Shown here piece after piece: positions 39,216 to 50,230 of a stretch of 64,000 bases of DNA; within the stretch, counting starts at the first letter, position 1, and each line of letters opens with the position of its first letter. The stretch comes from Motacilla alba alba (Eukaryota; Chordata; Aves; Passeriformes; Motacillidae). Made by a program: the position numbers and the translations under genes. Location: positions 7,503,850 through 7,567,849 of the forward strand of contig NC_052031.1 of the NCBI RefSeq assembly GCF_015832195.1, given 5' to 3'. Below the pieces are notes generated by a model. The model had not been told where the DNA came from. It saw only the letters and a list, made by a program, of their open reading frames with translations, and did not search any database.

Positions 39216-39221
39216 AATAAA
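39216..39221 (+). terminator. HSPA14: HSPA14 polyadenylation signal
   Basis: The first AATAAA after the stop codon (39107-39109) lies 107 bases downstream. A GT-rich stretch follows at about 39260-39275 (GTTTAGAGTGTGGTG), as expected for a cleavage region. Confidence 0.75.
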
Positions 39222-40479
39222 CTAAAGTAAAATGTCACCAAGTTATTTTGCCACCAAGTCTGTTTAGAGTGTGGTGCAAAACATTAGTCAAGACATGAAC
39301 AGCAGACTGTTGAATTATCAGCGCTTGGTTTACAAAATGCAAAGCGCAAATGCCTGTGGTTCAGCAACAAGCATATTACATAGTTTGAAGATTTTTCCTT
39401 GACTAATCAGGTCTTGTACCCATTCAGCCAGTGCACCTGTGGCTTCAGTGGTATAGCTTTGAACCAGTGATAACGAGACTGGTGCAAATCCACTCTCTGG
39501 TAATTATACTGGAATCCTGTGTAATTGATATTGCCCAAAACCATGAAGGTAGAGCCCATTTGTGCTGGCCTCTTGAGCAGGTAAATTTTTTTTAAGAGTT
39601 TTTTTCTGTAAAATGATTTTGCCTTATTACCTGAGAAATGTAAGAGTTAAGTGTGCTTATTTATATGTTATTAAAAATACTTTTTTTATTCAGATCCTGG
39701 CAATCTCCATTATGTGTGGTACTGTTTTAAATCTGTATTGTCATACATTTATGTGGGTATAAGCTGGCAGGCTTTTTCAATAACGAGATGGAGCAGGCAT
39801 GTGTGGTTATGGAATATGAGGGTCTTAGCCTAAAGTGCAGTTAAGGGACAACAGTTCAGTGCTTACAACAGTGTGTTACCTTGTAAAACTCTGAAAGTGT
39901 CACAGAAGAGCCTCAAGAATTAGAGAGCACAGCAAGGGATACCAGTGAGAGTTTGAAGAGAGTTATATTCCATGACCTGCCTAAAGGAGCCTTCCTGTCA
40001 GTGCTTGCCTGGGAGAAAGAGCCGACAGGATCAGAGGTTGCTGGCTCAGCTCTGACAGGGGAGGTTTGGGTGGGACAGTGGGAGGAATTTCTTCACATTA
40101 AAGGTGATTAGACATTGGAATGGGCTGCCCAAGGGGCGGTGGTGAATGTGTAATTAAACACCCTGAGGTGTTTAATGAAAGCCTGGCGCTCAGTGCCATG
40201 TCTGGGTGACGGGGTGGTGTTTGGTCATGGGTTGGACTTGATGATCTCAGAGGCCTTTTCTAAACTTATCGATTCTGTCGAAGCTACATTTAATAATAAA
40301 CACCTCATCTGAGGAGTGAGGTGTAATGACGGTGTAACGTCCCCCCGCCACAACGTGCCGGGATCGTTTCTCCAAGGTTCTTTTTAGTTCTGCAGCTGCA
40401 GGGCCCAGGAAAGAAGCTGCCTCGCGCTTCCCCTGCTTGTCCCAGGCACTGCAGAGCTCTGTAAGAACAAAAGCAAAAT
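39222..40479. other. HSPA14-SUV39H2 intergenic spacer
   Basis: No gene seen. It holds AT-rich sequence and one CR1 fragment (40057-40280), then GC content rises into the SUV39H2 promoter. Longer HSPA14 3' ends using later signals are possible but not distinguishable. Confidence 0.6.
40057..40280 (+). mobile_element. CR1 LINE 3' fragment
   Basis: Plus-strand CR1: 'GGAGGAATTTCTTCACATTA', 'GACATTGGAATGGGCTGCCC', 'GGGTTGGACTTGATGATCTC', ending CGATTCTGT. A short internal repeat of the 'TTAAACACCCTGAGGTG' region marks local rearrangement. It ends about 390 bases before the SUV39H2 start codon. Confidence 0.88.
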
Positions 40480-40669
40480 GGCTTTAAACCCGTCCCGCTT
40501 CCTTTCAGCCGCTCTCCCGGGCCCGTCCCTCCGGGGCCCCTCACGGTAGAGGCGGGAAAGGGGAGCGCGGGCGGAGCCGCGCGCGCGCCCGGGCCGCCCT
40601 CCGCGCTCCGCCCCCTTCCGGCGGGGGGCGGAGCCGGCGCCGCCCGAGCGCGGCCCCCTCCCCCCCAAC
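40480..40669 (+). promoter_or_regulatory. SUV39H2: SUV39H2 CpG-island promoter with E2F and GC boxes
   Basis: CpG-dense from about 40480 to 41240. GCGGGAAA at 40552-40559 is a perfect E2F-type half (complement TTTCCCGC). Several GC boxes follow (GGGCGG, CCGCCC and GGGGGCGGAG between 40566 and 40634), and CTTCCGG near 40615-40621 fits an ETS core. There is no TATA box. The ATG at 40670 is preceded by AAC, giving A at -3 and G at +4. Confidence 0.7.
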
Positions 40670-43600
40670 ATGGAGGGCTGGCGAGGAGGTGAGGGGGGAG
40701 CGGGCTGGGGACGCGGCCGCCCGGGGCTCTGCTGCCGCCCGGGGCTCTGCGACAGACGGGGGGCCGCGACGGACGGGGAGGAAGGACGGGTGGGGAAGCT
40801 CCCGCTCGCTTTCGGCGTTGGGAGCCGCTACGGTTCCCTGTCGCCCGGCTCTGTCAGGACCGTTCGCACCGCCCCTGCCCACAGAGCCCCGGCGGGCGGG
40901 GAGTCCTGAGGATCCCGCTTCCCTGAGGATCCTGCTCGCTGCCCCAGGGGAGCTGTGGGAGGAGGGCGGGAGGTGCCTGGGGTAAACCTGGAACCGGCGG
41001 TGGGACGCGGGGAGAGGCGCTGGAGCCCGGTGCGGCCGCGGGAAAGGCACCGCCGCCCCCTCCCGAGCTCCGTGAAGTGCGCCGGGCCCGGGGCGGGGGA
41101 GCCCCGGCGGGAGGCGGGCACGGCCCTGCAGCCGGCGGCTCCCGCTCTGGACTTCATTCTGCCCCTGGATCCCGGTGTTTCCCGGGCGCTGGCGCCCTGC
41201 GGAGCGTCTCGTCCCTCTAAATCCGCCGGGCTGATAGGGCACTCGCGATCTTTCCGGATGAGGGCTGTGGGTCTCTATCTCTTCGTCCGGTCACCATGGT
41301 TGCATCGCAAGTACTCAGTCGCGCTTGACTACAGAAATTTGGCGGTCTTGTGTAAAGAATGGAGGTTTCCTGCTTGCCGTAATTCAGTTATGCGATGCGG
41401 TAATTGTAGAAAAATTGCTGGCGCTTAGTGTACCTTTCACCTGTGGGAGTCTCTGCCCTCCAAAATATTTGTTGTTCTTTGGACGCGTACGTACTGTACA
41501 GAATAAAGGTGCAGGGAGGGAATCATTGACGTGCTTCCCTTGACCCGTTAGAGAAGGGTTGAGTTGGAGACGCTGCAGTTGTACGAGACACTCGTGGACT
41601 GCTGTCACAAATGGTAATGTGGGGAATCTGGGATGAGGCATAATTATTTCAATTTAGCTGAGACATTAAATAGGATTCTTTACCAATTTTCTTATTGTAG
41701 CCTGGTATGTGCCATGTCTAGCTTCACTTGAGACCCTCCAAGAATTATGTAGGAAGGAAAATCTCACATGTAAAGCCATTGGAATCACCAACAGGAGTCT
41801 AAAGAGTTATGAGGTGGAATATTTGTGTGACTACAAGGTAGAAGAGGTAAGAGAAACACAGACCAATTTGATCACTTTTTCAGCTGAAGTTTGGAAGCAA
41901 GCCAAAGGTAGTTTTGCTTGTAATATAAAGAAGCAGACAGTGAGGACAAAGCTTTTGCTGGCATCAAATTAAACATATTTTAAACTTTAAACTGCAAACA
42001 GAAAGTGGTGCAAACTGCTACTTTCAGTACGTGCAAGGAAGATCTTTTCCTGAAATTACAGACATTTAGAATATGAAATGTTTCACCTTTGTGTATCTGA
42101 TGCTGATGCTTTAGGGTGGTAGCTCAGTATGAATTATGATGCCTCTCCTTTATTTGCAGACAACCATGTGTATTTCTCTTTTGATTCTTTCAGTCTATTT
42201 GAGAAGAATTAGGGCCATGTGCTGCAAATGGATTCCTGTGAAATTCAGTCTCAGGATTTGATTTGTCCTTGTTACAGTTATTTGTCCTTTCTAAATAAGT
42301 GCAAAATGTATGTTCCTCATTGTAAATACAATATTATATTGACTAAATTAATTTAGTTTTGGAAGGATGGTTGATGTGACCAATAGTTGGTTTTAGACTT
42401 TTTTTTTGCTACATTTTGCATTTTTTTTTGTTCTGTATGTGATACGACTGCATTCTGCTTGTGCATACGAGTCATACAGCGAGTTAGCATAACTTTCCAC
42501 CTGCCTTGACAAACTAGCCTCCTCCTCCTCCTCCAGGTATGCTGTTAGCAATCAGAGCTCATCCCAGCTTTTGATTTCGTTGCCCCTAGAGACAATTTGT
42601 AAAGTATGCAAAGTTGTGCTATAAGTTAATTTGCGAACAACCTGATTTTTCTCTTTCTCCCTAATTGTAATTTTTATGGGGGCATCAAGGCCTTCTGCCC
42701 TGTGTGCTGATCCTTAAGTCCAGAGCTGTTGTGTTTGTCTGTGTTGTTCTGTGATGGTGGATTTCAGCAACGTGAGCTCTGGCTAAATCTGTATCTGTTT
42801 CTGTATTTCAAGGGCAAAGGATACTATCTTGTGAAATGGAAAGGATGGCCAGAATCTTCAAATACTTGGGAACCTCTGAAGCATCTGAACTGCCCTCTGC
42901 TTATTCAGAACTTTCTTAGAGACAAAAGTGAATACTTGTCTCGGGGGAGAGGAGGCAAAGCAATGAAACTGAGAAACCATGTCAAAACTTTGAAACCTGC
43001 AATTGCAGATTATATTGTAAAGAAGGCTAAACAAAGAATAGCTCTGCAGAGGTGGAAAGAAGAGCTCAACAGGAAAAAGAATCACAAAGCAATGATTCTG
43101 GTAGAAAACACCGTGGACCTTGAAGGCCCTCCTTTAGACTTCTACTACATCAATGAGTATAAACCTGCTCCAGGAATAAATGTGCTCAATGGAATAACAA
43201 CTGGCTGTGAATGTGCTGACTGCCCTGCTGAGAAGTGCTGTCCAAAGGAGGCTGGGTTTATTTTGGCTTACAATAAACGTAAGAAATTGAAAATCCAGCC
43301 TGGCTTGCCCATCTATGAGTGCAATTCATATTGTAGGTGTGGGCCTGACTGCCCCAATAGGATTGTGCAGAAAGGAACCCCATATTCCCTCTGCATCTTC
43401 AGAACCAACAATGGCCGTGGCTGGGGAGTAAAAACCCTCCAGAAAATTAAAACCAACAGTTTTGTGATGGAGTATGTTGGAGAGGTAGGTATGTATTTGT
43501 TTCGTAGAGGTGAATTACATACAATCAAGGAAATGTTAGATAAAATCTTGATGAGCTTTCTCTCAGTTTTCACACTTCTTGGCTTCTTCACCCAGAGGGT

Positions 43601-46600
43601 GGTCAGACACTGGAACAGGCTCTCCAGGGAGCTGATCAGGGCAACAAGCCTGACAGAGTTCATGGAGTGTTTGGACAATACTCCAAGGCACATGGTATGA
43701 TTCCTGGGGATGTCCTGGGCAGGGCCAGGACTTGGTGATCCTTGTGGGACTCTTCCAACTCAGGATACTCTGCAATTCTACTGTACAATAGATCAGTCTG
43801 CTTTTGAGTAGAGAGATAAAGGCACATTGAAGTCGACAGCAAAATTATGTTGTCTAGAACATTCCTTCATTCCAGAGCAGTTGTAAAAGGTCAAAAGTAA
43901 AGAGAATATTTATCTCATATGGCACTAAAGAATTATTTTAGATACGTGCCCTAATAGTATTTCTAAAGGCAAGTCCTTAATTTCTTTCATGGCAATCATA
44001 TTCTTCTTTCTTCCCTGATCATATTTTTTGTAGTTTTTTGCCTTCCCAAAGCACAGTTGTTTTTAAACTCCCTGCACAGACTTTCAGTCCCTTTTCTGTT
44101 TTGTCTGCACTTCTAAGGTAGTATTTCCAAGCATATTTATTGCTTTTGATTAAGAGCAAGAGTAAGATTCATAGCACGGGCATTATCTGCTTATTCAATC
44201 TCATACTATTTCAAAAAGAACTTCTATGTTATAAAATTGAGCTACTCCTGAGGTTTTGTATTGCCCTGTGTTTATGTGTTTCAGCCTCTGCTCTGTTCCA
44301 GGGCTCTTCGCACCAGCAGTTCCTGGCAGCCTCTCTGTTACAGTGTGTTTCGTTTCTGCCACAAATCTGCCTTGCTACTATGTTGACTCAAAGTATTTCC
44401 TTCTGTCCCTTTGTACAGCGTTTATGGTGTCAAGTAGATTTCCTCCATGCTTCCTGCCCCAAAACTTCTTCTCGTGTTCATCCATTTCCTTTAAATATAC
44501 AAAAGGTCATACACTCCATTCTCTGAAAGGTGATTCTGTAATTTTGTTGCTTAAAGGAAAGAGTGTGTATTTACTGTTTCACCTGAATCTACTTAATATC
44601 TACTGCTGAGTTCTCACATCTCATCTGTCAGATTTTAGAGGGATTTGTTGCCCAATTCCATCACATTTTGTATCTCTCTTGCTGCAAAATTATGATTTCT
44701 TTGCTGAATCTGCACAACAGAATGTGTTTAATGTCACAGGCTGCAGATGAAGTTGTTGAAGCTGTTTCGACAGTGACACGCTCGCCTAATTGAGCAGATT
44801 GAGCTTTGTGATGTGTCTGAGCTGCAGTGAATAGGACCTTTCATTGCAGTCAAAAATAGCAGGAAGAGATGCTTCTGGGAAGAGAGGAAATGAATATCAG
44901 ACTGTAAATGTGGCTGGGTTTTGAAGACTGATACCTGTTGATCATCTTTGCAAAGGGAAAAGGTTGAATCTTGGTTTTATGTGAAGTAAACGAGGCTCTC
45001 TGGATCTAATGGAAAAAGTGTGTATATAGAAACTTCAGGTAAAAACAGTTGATTGTATTGTCATCATCAAAATTGTTAGTAGAGGGTGCTGGTATGTTTT
45101 TTTTTCCAGAGACAAGGTAGTGCTGTGCATCAGCTGTAGACAAAATGCACCCAGAGAAGCCTCAATCAAAAATAATTAGTTCAGCTGTATGTACTCTTAT
45201 GTATTCTTCATTCATTAGATGGAGTGCTATTTCAACATCAAAAACTTATTGTGGTATTTTTTTTGCTAAGTATTTTTCTAACTTTTTTTCTAATTGGATT
45301 GTGATTTTTGTTTTGATTTAATAATAATTAATAACATAATGCAGGTATCTTTATTCCTTTTTTTTTTTTTAGGTGATTACAAGTGAGGAAGCAGAGAGGC
45401 GAGGCCAGTTCTATGACAACCAGGGAAATACATACTTGTTTGATTTGGACTATGACTCAGATGAATTTACAGTAGATGCAGCTCGATATGGAAACGTGTC
45501 CCACTTTGTGAACCACAGTGTAAGGCTCTGTTTTGTATACTAAGAATTTGGAGAATATCCTAATTGTGCTAGAAATGTCTTCTAATGTAAACATTCCCTT
45601 ACTGTATTCACAGTTTTTCTGGAGTAGTTTGCTTCATGCCAGCACAGTCCAGTTAATCAGATGATGTAATAAATAGAACAGAATACTGGGCCTTACTTGG
45701 ATTGAGACTGCCTACCAAAATCTGGGGGAGAGATGCTGGCTGAAGTGGACATCCTATAGGACTGGAGTTTTCACTGAATCAGCTGGTTCTAGACAGCCAC
45801 AATAGGGTTGGTTTGGGTGTGTTTTTTCTGAGTACCTGAAATACTTAATGTGTGACAGTTCCTTAGTGAAATTAGCCAGGAATCAGAGATGACAGGAATT
45901 GATGTGTTATTTTGTAGCTGGGCAGGATGGAATGTTACTCTGAATTTCATCCTGCAAACTTGGTAGAGGAAAAAAAAGAGAAAATTCCTGTGCTTTCTTA
46001 GGTATCTACAGCAGAGAGATATAACTTTTCCTTCTAATCTAAGCTTGCCAGAGAACTCAAATTTTAACAAGCAGTTTTTGTAGTGTTTTGTTGAAGTTCA
46101 ACTGAAGCATCTAAAGCAAGACAGCTGAGCTGCATTTGTAAGGATTCCTGAACTAAAAATTATTATTTCTTACTAATCCAATGTCTGTGAGCTATGCAGT
46201 CAGTACTCTACAAATACAGAAAATTCATGTCTTCAGGTCTGTGAGATGATGATACTTGTATTTCCTGCAGGGTGAAGGGTGAAGAAGAGTTTTAGATACA
46301 GTTGCTCTTCACTTTCACAAATGGGACTGAAGTATTCTCAGTCTTCAGTGCAAATTTAGATGTCTGCAACTTCAATTGTGATTCTTTAATGTGTGCTATA
46401 TTTCACTGTTAAAGAACAAAAAAGCATTCAGAGTTTAACAGTCTCAGGGACTACTGACTTTTGACAGTTAATCCAGACAAAATGAGGAAGTGGTTTCTAA
46501 TCCAGCTTAGTGACCTTCACCCTCCTCCTCCTAGCACCCAGACCATGGCAGGGAATTCAGAAGCCAAGCAAGTTTGCAGTTTACAGTAGAAATTCATGCA

Positions 46601-48711
46601 TAGTATGAAGATGTTATCTCTGGCCTGGAAGCAGTGCTTAAACATCACTACAGAGCAGTGAGTTTGTGGGGCTTGAAACACTAGGTTGTTGTCAGTTTTC
46701 TTTCAGCTTTAATTCTTTTTATGGGTTTTGTTGGTACATACTAGCCTCTGAATGTAGGCTAGTATTAGCCTACATTAGCCTAGAGTAGGTTCTAATTATT
46801 TTGTCACCATTTTTGTTGTCACCTTTGAAGGTGCCATTTTTTTATAGGTTGTTGCATGTTAGTGTAGTCTGCACATTGTGCAAAGGTTGCCTTCCTGGAG
46901 GGACTTGAATCTGAGCTATGAATGTTCTCCTGGAACATTATTTCAATTTGTTGATTTCAGAAGATAACTTAATTGCAGACTTTTGTCACCAAGACAAGAA
47001 CCCATTCTTTTCTTTGCTGTGACCTTCATTTACTTAAACACTTCAGTGATATTAAATGTTGATTTTTCTAAGCAGAAACTGCATTCATTTTTGCTTACAG
47101 TGTGATCCAAATCTTCAAGTCTTCAATGTGTTTATTGATAACCTCGACTTGCGTCTTCCTCGGATAGCGCTGTTCTCTACCCGAACCATCAAGGCTGGAG
47201 AAGAGCTGACCTTTGACTATCAGATGAAAGGTCTGCACATTTTAACATGGTTCTTGTGGAAGTTTTGGGGTGCTGGTGGGTTTTACTGCAGCCTGAATGA
47301 TGGTAGCATTTCAGCTCAGGCACAGCTTTTTATAACATAGCTCTGGTTTTCAGAACGGTCATTGCTCATGATGCGTGTGCAGAGAGGAGCACACCCAGCA
47401 GCTTTTGCCTGCATCTCTAGTGCATTGCCTCCCTCAGTGCTCCTAGTACATCAGGGATTGTGGCTGGACTGTCTGGTGAAGCATATGATTTTGAAGCTTT
47501 GTCCCAGGAATGCTCAAAGGAATGGTCAGGCTGCCCTTAAATAAAGCTTTCCTTTATTCAAATCACTATTTCAGGTAGACTACTTTCTAAGTAGTCTGCT
47601 AGTGATAGTTACTAAGATAGATACTAAGGCAGCTGTAACAGCTCAGCAGCATGAGGCACCATAGGTTTGTCTTTGAGTTCTGGTGTTCTGTAGGCCCCAG
47701 CTGTGGATGTAGGTCCTATGGAACAGCTGTTTCAGATGGGATACAGTTAATTTCTTCTCAGTAGCTGGTACAGTGCTGTGTTTTAGACTCAGTATGAGAA
47801 TAGTGTTGATAATTCACTGATGTTTTCTTAAATCAAGAACTTTTTTGTGTCTCATGCTTTACCAGTGAGGAGGTACTCAAAAAATGTTAAAAAAAATCTG
47901 GTAGGAAGCATAGATAGATGAACTTATCAAAGAGATATTCCACGGCAGAGAATGTCATGCCTAGTGTAGAAACTGGGGAGATATCCAGAAGGGGCTGATC
48001 AGAGTTCAGGGATGGCCTCTGAGCATCAATGAGCCAAAGGTAAGCAATTGTATGTGCATCACTCATGTTTGGTTTTTTCTTTTAGTATTACTACTACTAC
48101 TACTAATAATAATCAGCATCAGCATAATCAGAATATCATAATTATTATGATATTTTACTGTTTCAAATTATTAAACTGTTCTTATCTCAACTGACAAGTT
48201 TTACTTTTGATTCTCCTCCCTGCTCCAGTGGGGTGGAAGTGAGCATCTGCGTGGTGTTCTATTGCCGTCTGGGCTTAAAACACCACACTGCCAAATTGAT
48301 CTTGAATTTTAAAACTTCTCTTTCTCTCTGTTTGTGACACTGACATTGAACGCCCTTGAAGGCCGGCTGCACTCTCAGCTGATCCATGGGGATACCTGGG
48401 GGGTACAAAGATGAGTCTGAGTCTTGGATTCCAACATGTATGCCAGATGTTGTACAAGGAGCTGTAACAAGAGTGTCAGTAGAATCTGAGGGTGCTTCAC
48501 ACTCAGCTCTTTGAACTGGGCCTTTAGAAGCTGTTTGAATACTGGGCATGATCTTGGTCTGTCTTTTAGAACTTTCTTAATTGTGTTCATCTGTGTTGCA
48601 GGTTCAATAGATCTGACTTCAGACTCTGCTGAAGGTCTTAGCCCACCCAAAAAGAGCATCAGAACTGTCTGTAAATGTGGAGCCATGTGTTGCAGAGGTT
48701 ATCTCAACTGA
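40670..48711 (+). CDS. SUV39H2: SUV39H2, histone H3 lysine-9 methyltransferase
   Basis: Nuclear enzyme that di- and trimethylates H3K9 using S-adenosylmethionine and so creates HP1 binding sites in heterochromatin. Coding exons: 40670-40688, 41701-41846, 42813-43484, 45373-45519, 47101-47230, 48602-48711, joining in frame to 407 residues (human 410). Exon 1 gives only MEGWRG and one base of the next codon. The chromodomain covers about 43-101, with aromatic-cage candidates Y47, W64 and W67 (YLVKWKGW). The pre-SET zinc cluster starts at C187 (GCECADC) and includes CGPDCPNR. The SET domain runs from NGRGWGV (255-261) through YVGE, NHSCDPN (326-332, with the cysteine first in exon 5) and ELTFDYQ (363-369). 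Post-SET cysteines are C395, C397 and C402 (CKCGAMCC). All catalytic motifs are intact. The frame continues past the exon 3 donor into intron 3 for 71 codons, a potential truncated form. Confidence 0.97.
43570..43785 (+). mobile_element. CR1 3' fragment in SUV39H2 intron 3
   Basis: Plus-strand CR1: 'AGGGTGGTCAGACACTGGAA', 'CAGGCTCTCCAGGGAGCTGA', 'GAGTGTTTGGACAATACTCC', ending 'GGATACTCTGCAATTCTACTG'. It lies 85 bases after exon 3 and overlaps the open frame that extends exon 3. Confidence 0.88.
43786..45372. other. Rest of SUV39H2 intron 3
   Basis: No additional exon or clear repeat recognised. It ends in a run of T followed by AG, the acceptor of exon 4. Confidence 0.6.
46751..46776. repeat. 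Perfect 11-base inverted repeat in SUV39H2 intron 4
   Basis: AATGTAGGCTA at 46751-46761 and its complement TAGCCTACATT at 46766-46776 are separated by GTAT. Partial extra copies (CTAGCCT before, TAGCCTAGAGTAGG after) surround it. It could form a short hairpin in RNA or DNA. Confidence 0.85.
48088..48112. repeat. Compound TAC/TAA microsatellite
   Basis: Several TAC units run straight into TAA units in SUV39H2 intron 5, followed by imperfect CAGCATAA repeats. Short and impure. Confidence 0.8.
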
Positions 48712-49003
48712 GTTCGGGTATCCAAAGTCACAAATATTTTGTTCTTTTTTAATGTGTTTTCAGAAGACTCTTCTTTCACACATATATTCAAGTATTCTTA
48801 CATCTAGTCTAAATAAGGATGGTAAAAACAAGGTATTGTGTTGGTAATTGAAATGGCATTGGCCAAAGAAAGAGATTGTAGTGTTTCAAGCCAATACTGA
48901 ACTGCTAATGGGGATTAAAAATTCATTTTTCTGGAGCAGTTGTTTAGGAAGCCGTAAAATGTATGCAAAGAAAACTCGAAAATGTACCTTAATTTGAGTA
49001 TTC

Positions 49004-49260
49004 CTAGAATCACAGAATAAACTGGATTGGAAGGGACCCTCAAGGGTCATTGTGTCCAAGTCTTAGTCCTGCATAGAACACCCCCAAGAGTCACCCCATG
49101 TGCGTGAGAGCGTTGTCCAAACACTTCTTGAACTCTGCCAGGCTTGGTGCTGTGACCACTGCCCTGGGGAGCCTCTTCCAGTGCCCAACCACCCTCTGGC
49201 TGAAGAACCTTTTCCTAATATCCCATCTAAACCTCCTGTGACTCAGCTTCAAGCTACATG
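49004..49260 (-). mobile_element. CR1 LINE 3' fragment
   Basis: Minus-strand CR1: 'CCTAGAATCACAGAATAAAC', 'GGATTGGAAGGGACCCTCAA', 'CCCTGGGGAGCCTCTTCCAG', 'CCAACCACCCTCTGGCTGAA'. 5' truncated. Confidence 0.92.
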
Positions 49261-49379
49261 TTTTCTATATCTTGAGAAGTCAGGAGGCATTTGATTTGAA
49301 TTCTAAATCTTAGTTGACAGTTCTTTTGCCGTTTTGTTATATAAAGAAAAGCTTGAAGATCTTAGCAATAACATTTATG

Positions 49380-50230
49380 GCACCAGGGTGAGGGATTAAG
49401 GAGAGCCAGTGTGTAAATAAAGGTTCACAGGAGTGCAAATCGTGAAATGTCCATGGAACTCCATGCAAAGGAAGTAATTGCAGAAAGAAAATTAGAGAGG
49501 CCAAAGCTCAGTTAAAACTTAACCTAGCTACTTCTTTAAAGGATAGTAAAAAATGTTTTTATAAATACATTCATAGCAAAAGGAAGGGCAAGGAAAAACT
49601 CCATTTATTGTTGGACATGGTGAGGGAATATGGTCACCAAAGATGAGGACAAGGCTGAGGTACTTAACTTATACCTTCTTTGCCTCAGTTTTCAACATTA
49701 AGACAGTTGTTTCATCCTCAGGACTACCGGCCTCCTGAGCTGGAGTAGAATAGTCCCTTGTAATCCAGGAGGAAGCAGTTAGAGGCTTGCTGAGTCACTT
49801 AGATGCTCCTAAGTCCATGGGATCCCTCCTAGGATGATAAGGAAGCTGGCAGATGAGCTCACCAAGCCACTCCATCATGTACCTGGAGAAAAGGAGGCTC
49901 AGGGCTGACTTCATCTCTCTCTGCAACTCCCTGACAGGAGGGTGTAGCCAGGTGAGGGTCAGTATCCCAGGGATCCAGCAACAGGACAAGGAGATGTCTC
50001 AAGGTGTGCTGGGGGGTGGTTAGGTTGGATATTAGGAAAAATTTCTTCACAGAAGGCATGATTGGACACTGGAATGAGCTGCTCAGAGAGGAGCATCCTG
50101 AAGGTTTTAAAAAAGGGTGGATATTGCACTCAGTGCCATGGTCTAGTTGACAAGATGGTGTCTGGTCATACATTGGACTCAATGATCTCAAAAGCCTTTT
50201 CCAGCCTAATTGATTCTGTCATTCTGTAAT
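49380..50230 (+). mobile_element. Longer CR1 LINE copy, plus strand
   Basis: Starts in weakly matching upstream CR1 sequence. It becomes clear at about 49830 ('GGAAGCTGGCAGATGAGCTC') and reads to the end through 'GGTTAGGTTGGATATTAGGA', 'TTCTTCACAGAAGGCATGAT' and 'CCTAATTGATTCTGTCATTC'. Its terminal repeat (ATTCTGTC, ATTCTGTA) marks the 3' end. The left limit is uncertain. It is arranged head to head with the minus-strand CR1 at 49004. Confidence 0.78.

Noticed and set aside
40478..40549. 24-codon upstream frame starting ATGGCTTTAAACCCG before SUV39H2
   Set aside because: It lies in the promoter region, and the transcription start is unknown. Without evidence that it is transcribed it should not be called a uORF.
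40541..41242. 233-codon minus-strand open frame over the SUV39H2 promoter
   Set aside because: It lies wholly in the CpG island, is rich in Arg, Pro, Ala and Gly, overlaps other long frames and matches no domain. GC-rich sequence has few stops, so this is composition.
41709..41972. SUV39H2 exon 2 frame running into intron 2
   Set aside because: The donor GTAAGA at 41847 is good, and exon 3 continues the chromodomain exactly in frame. The extension has no domain character.
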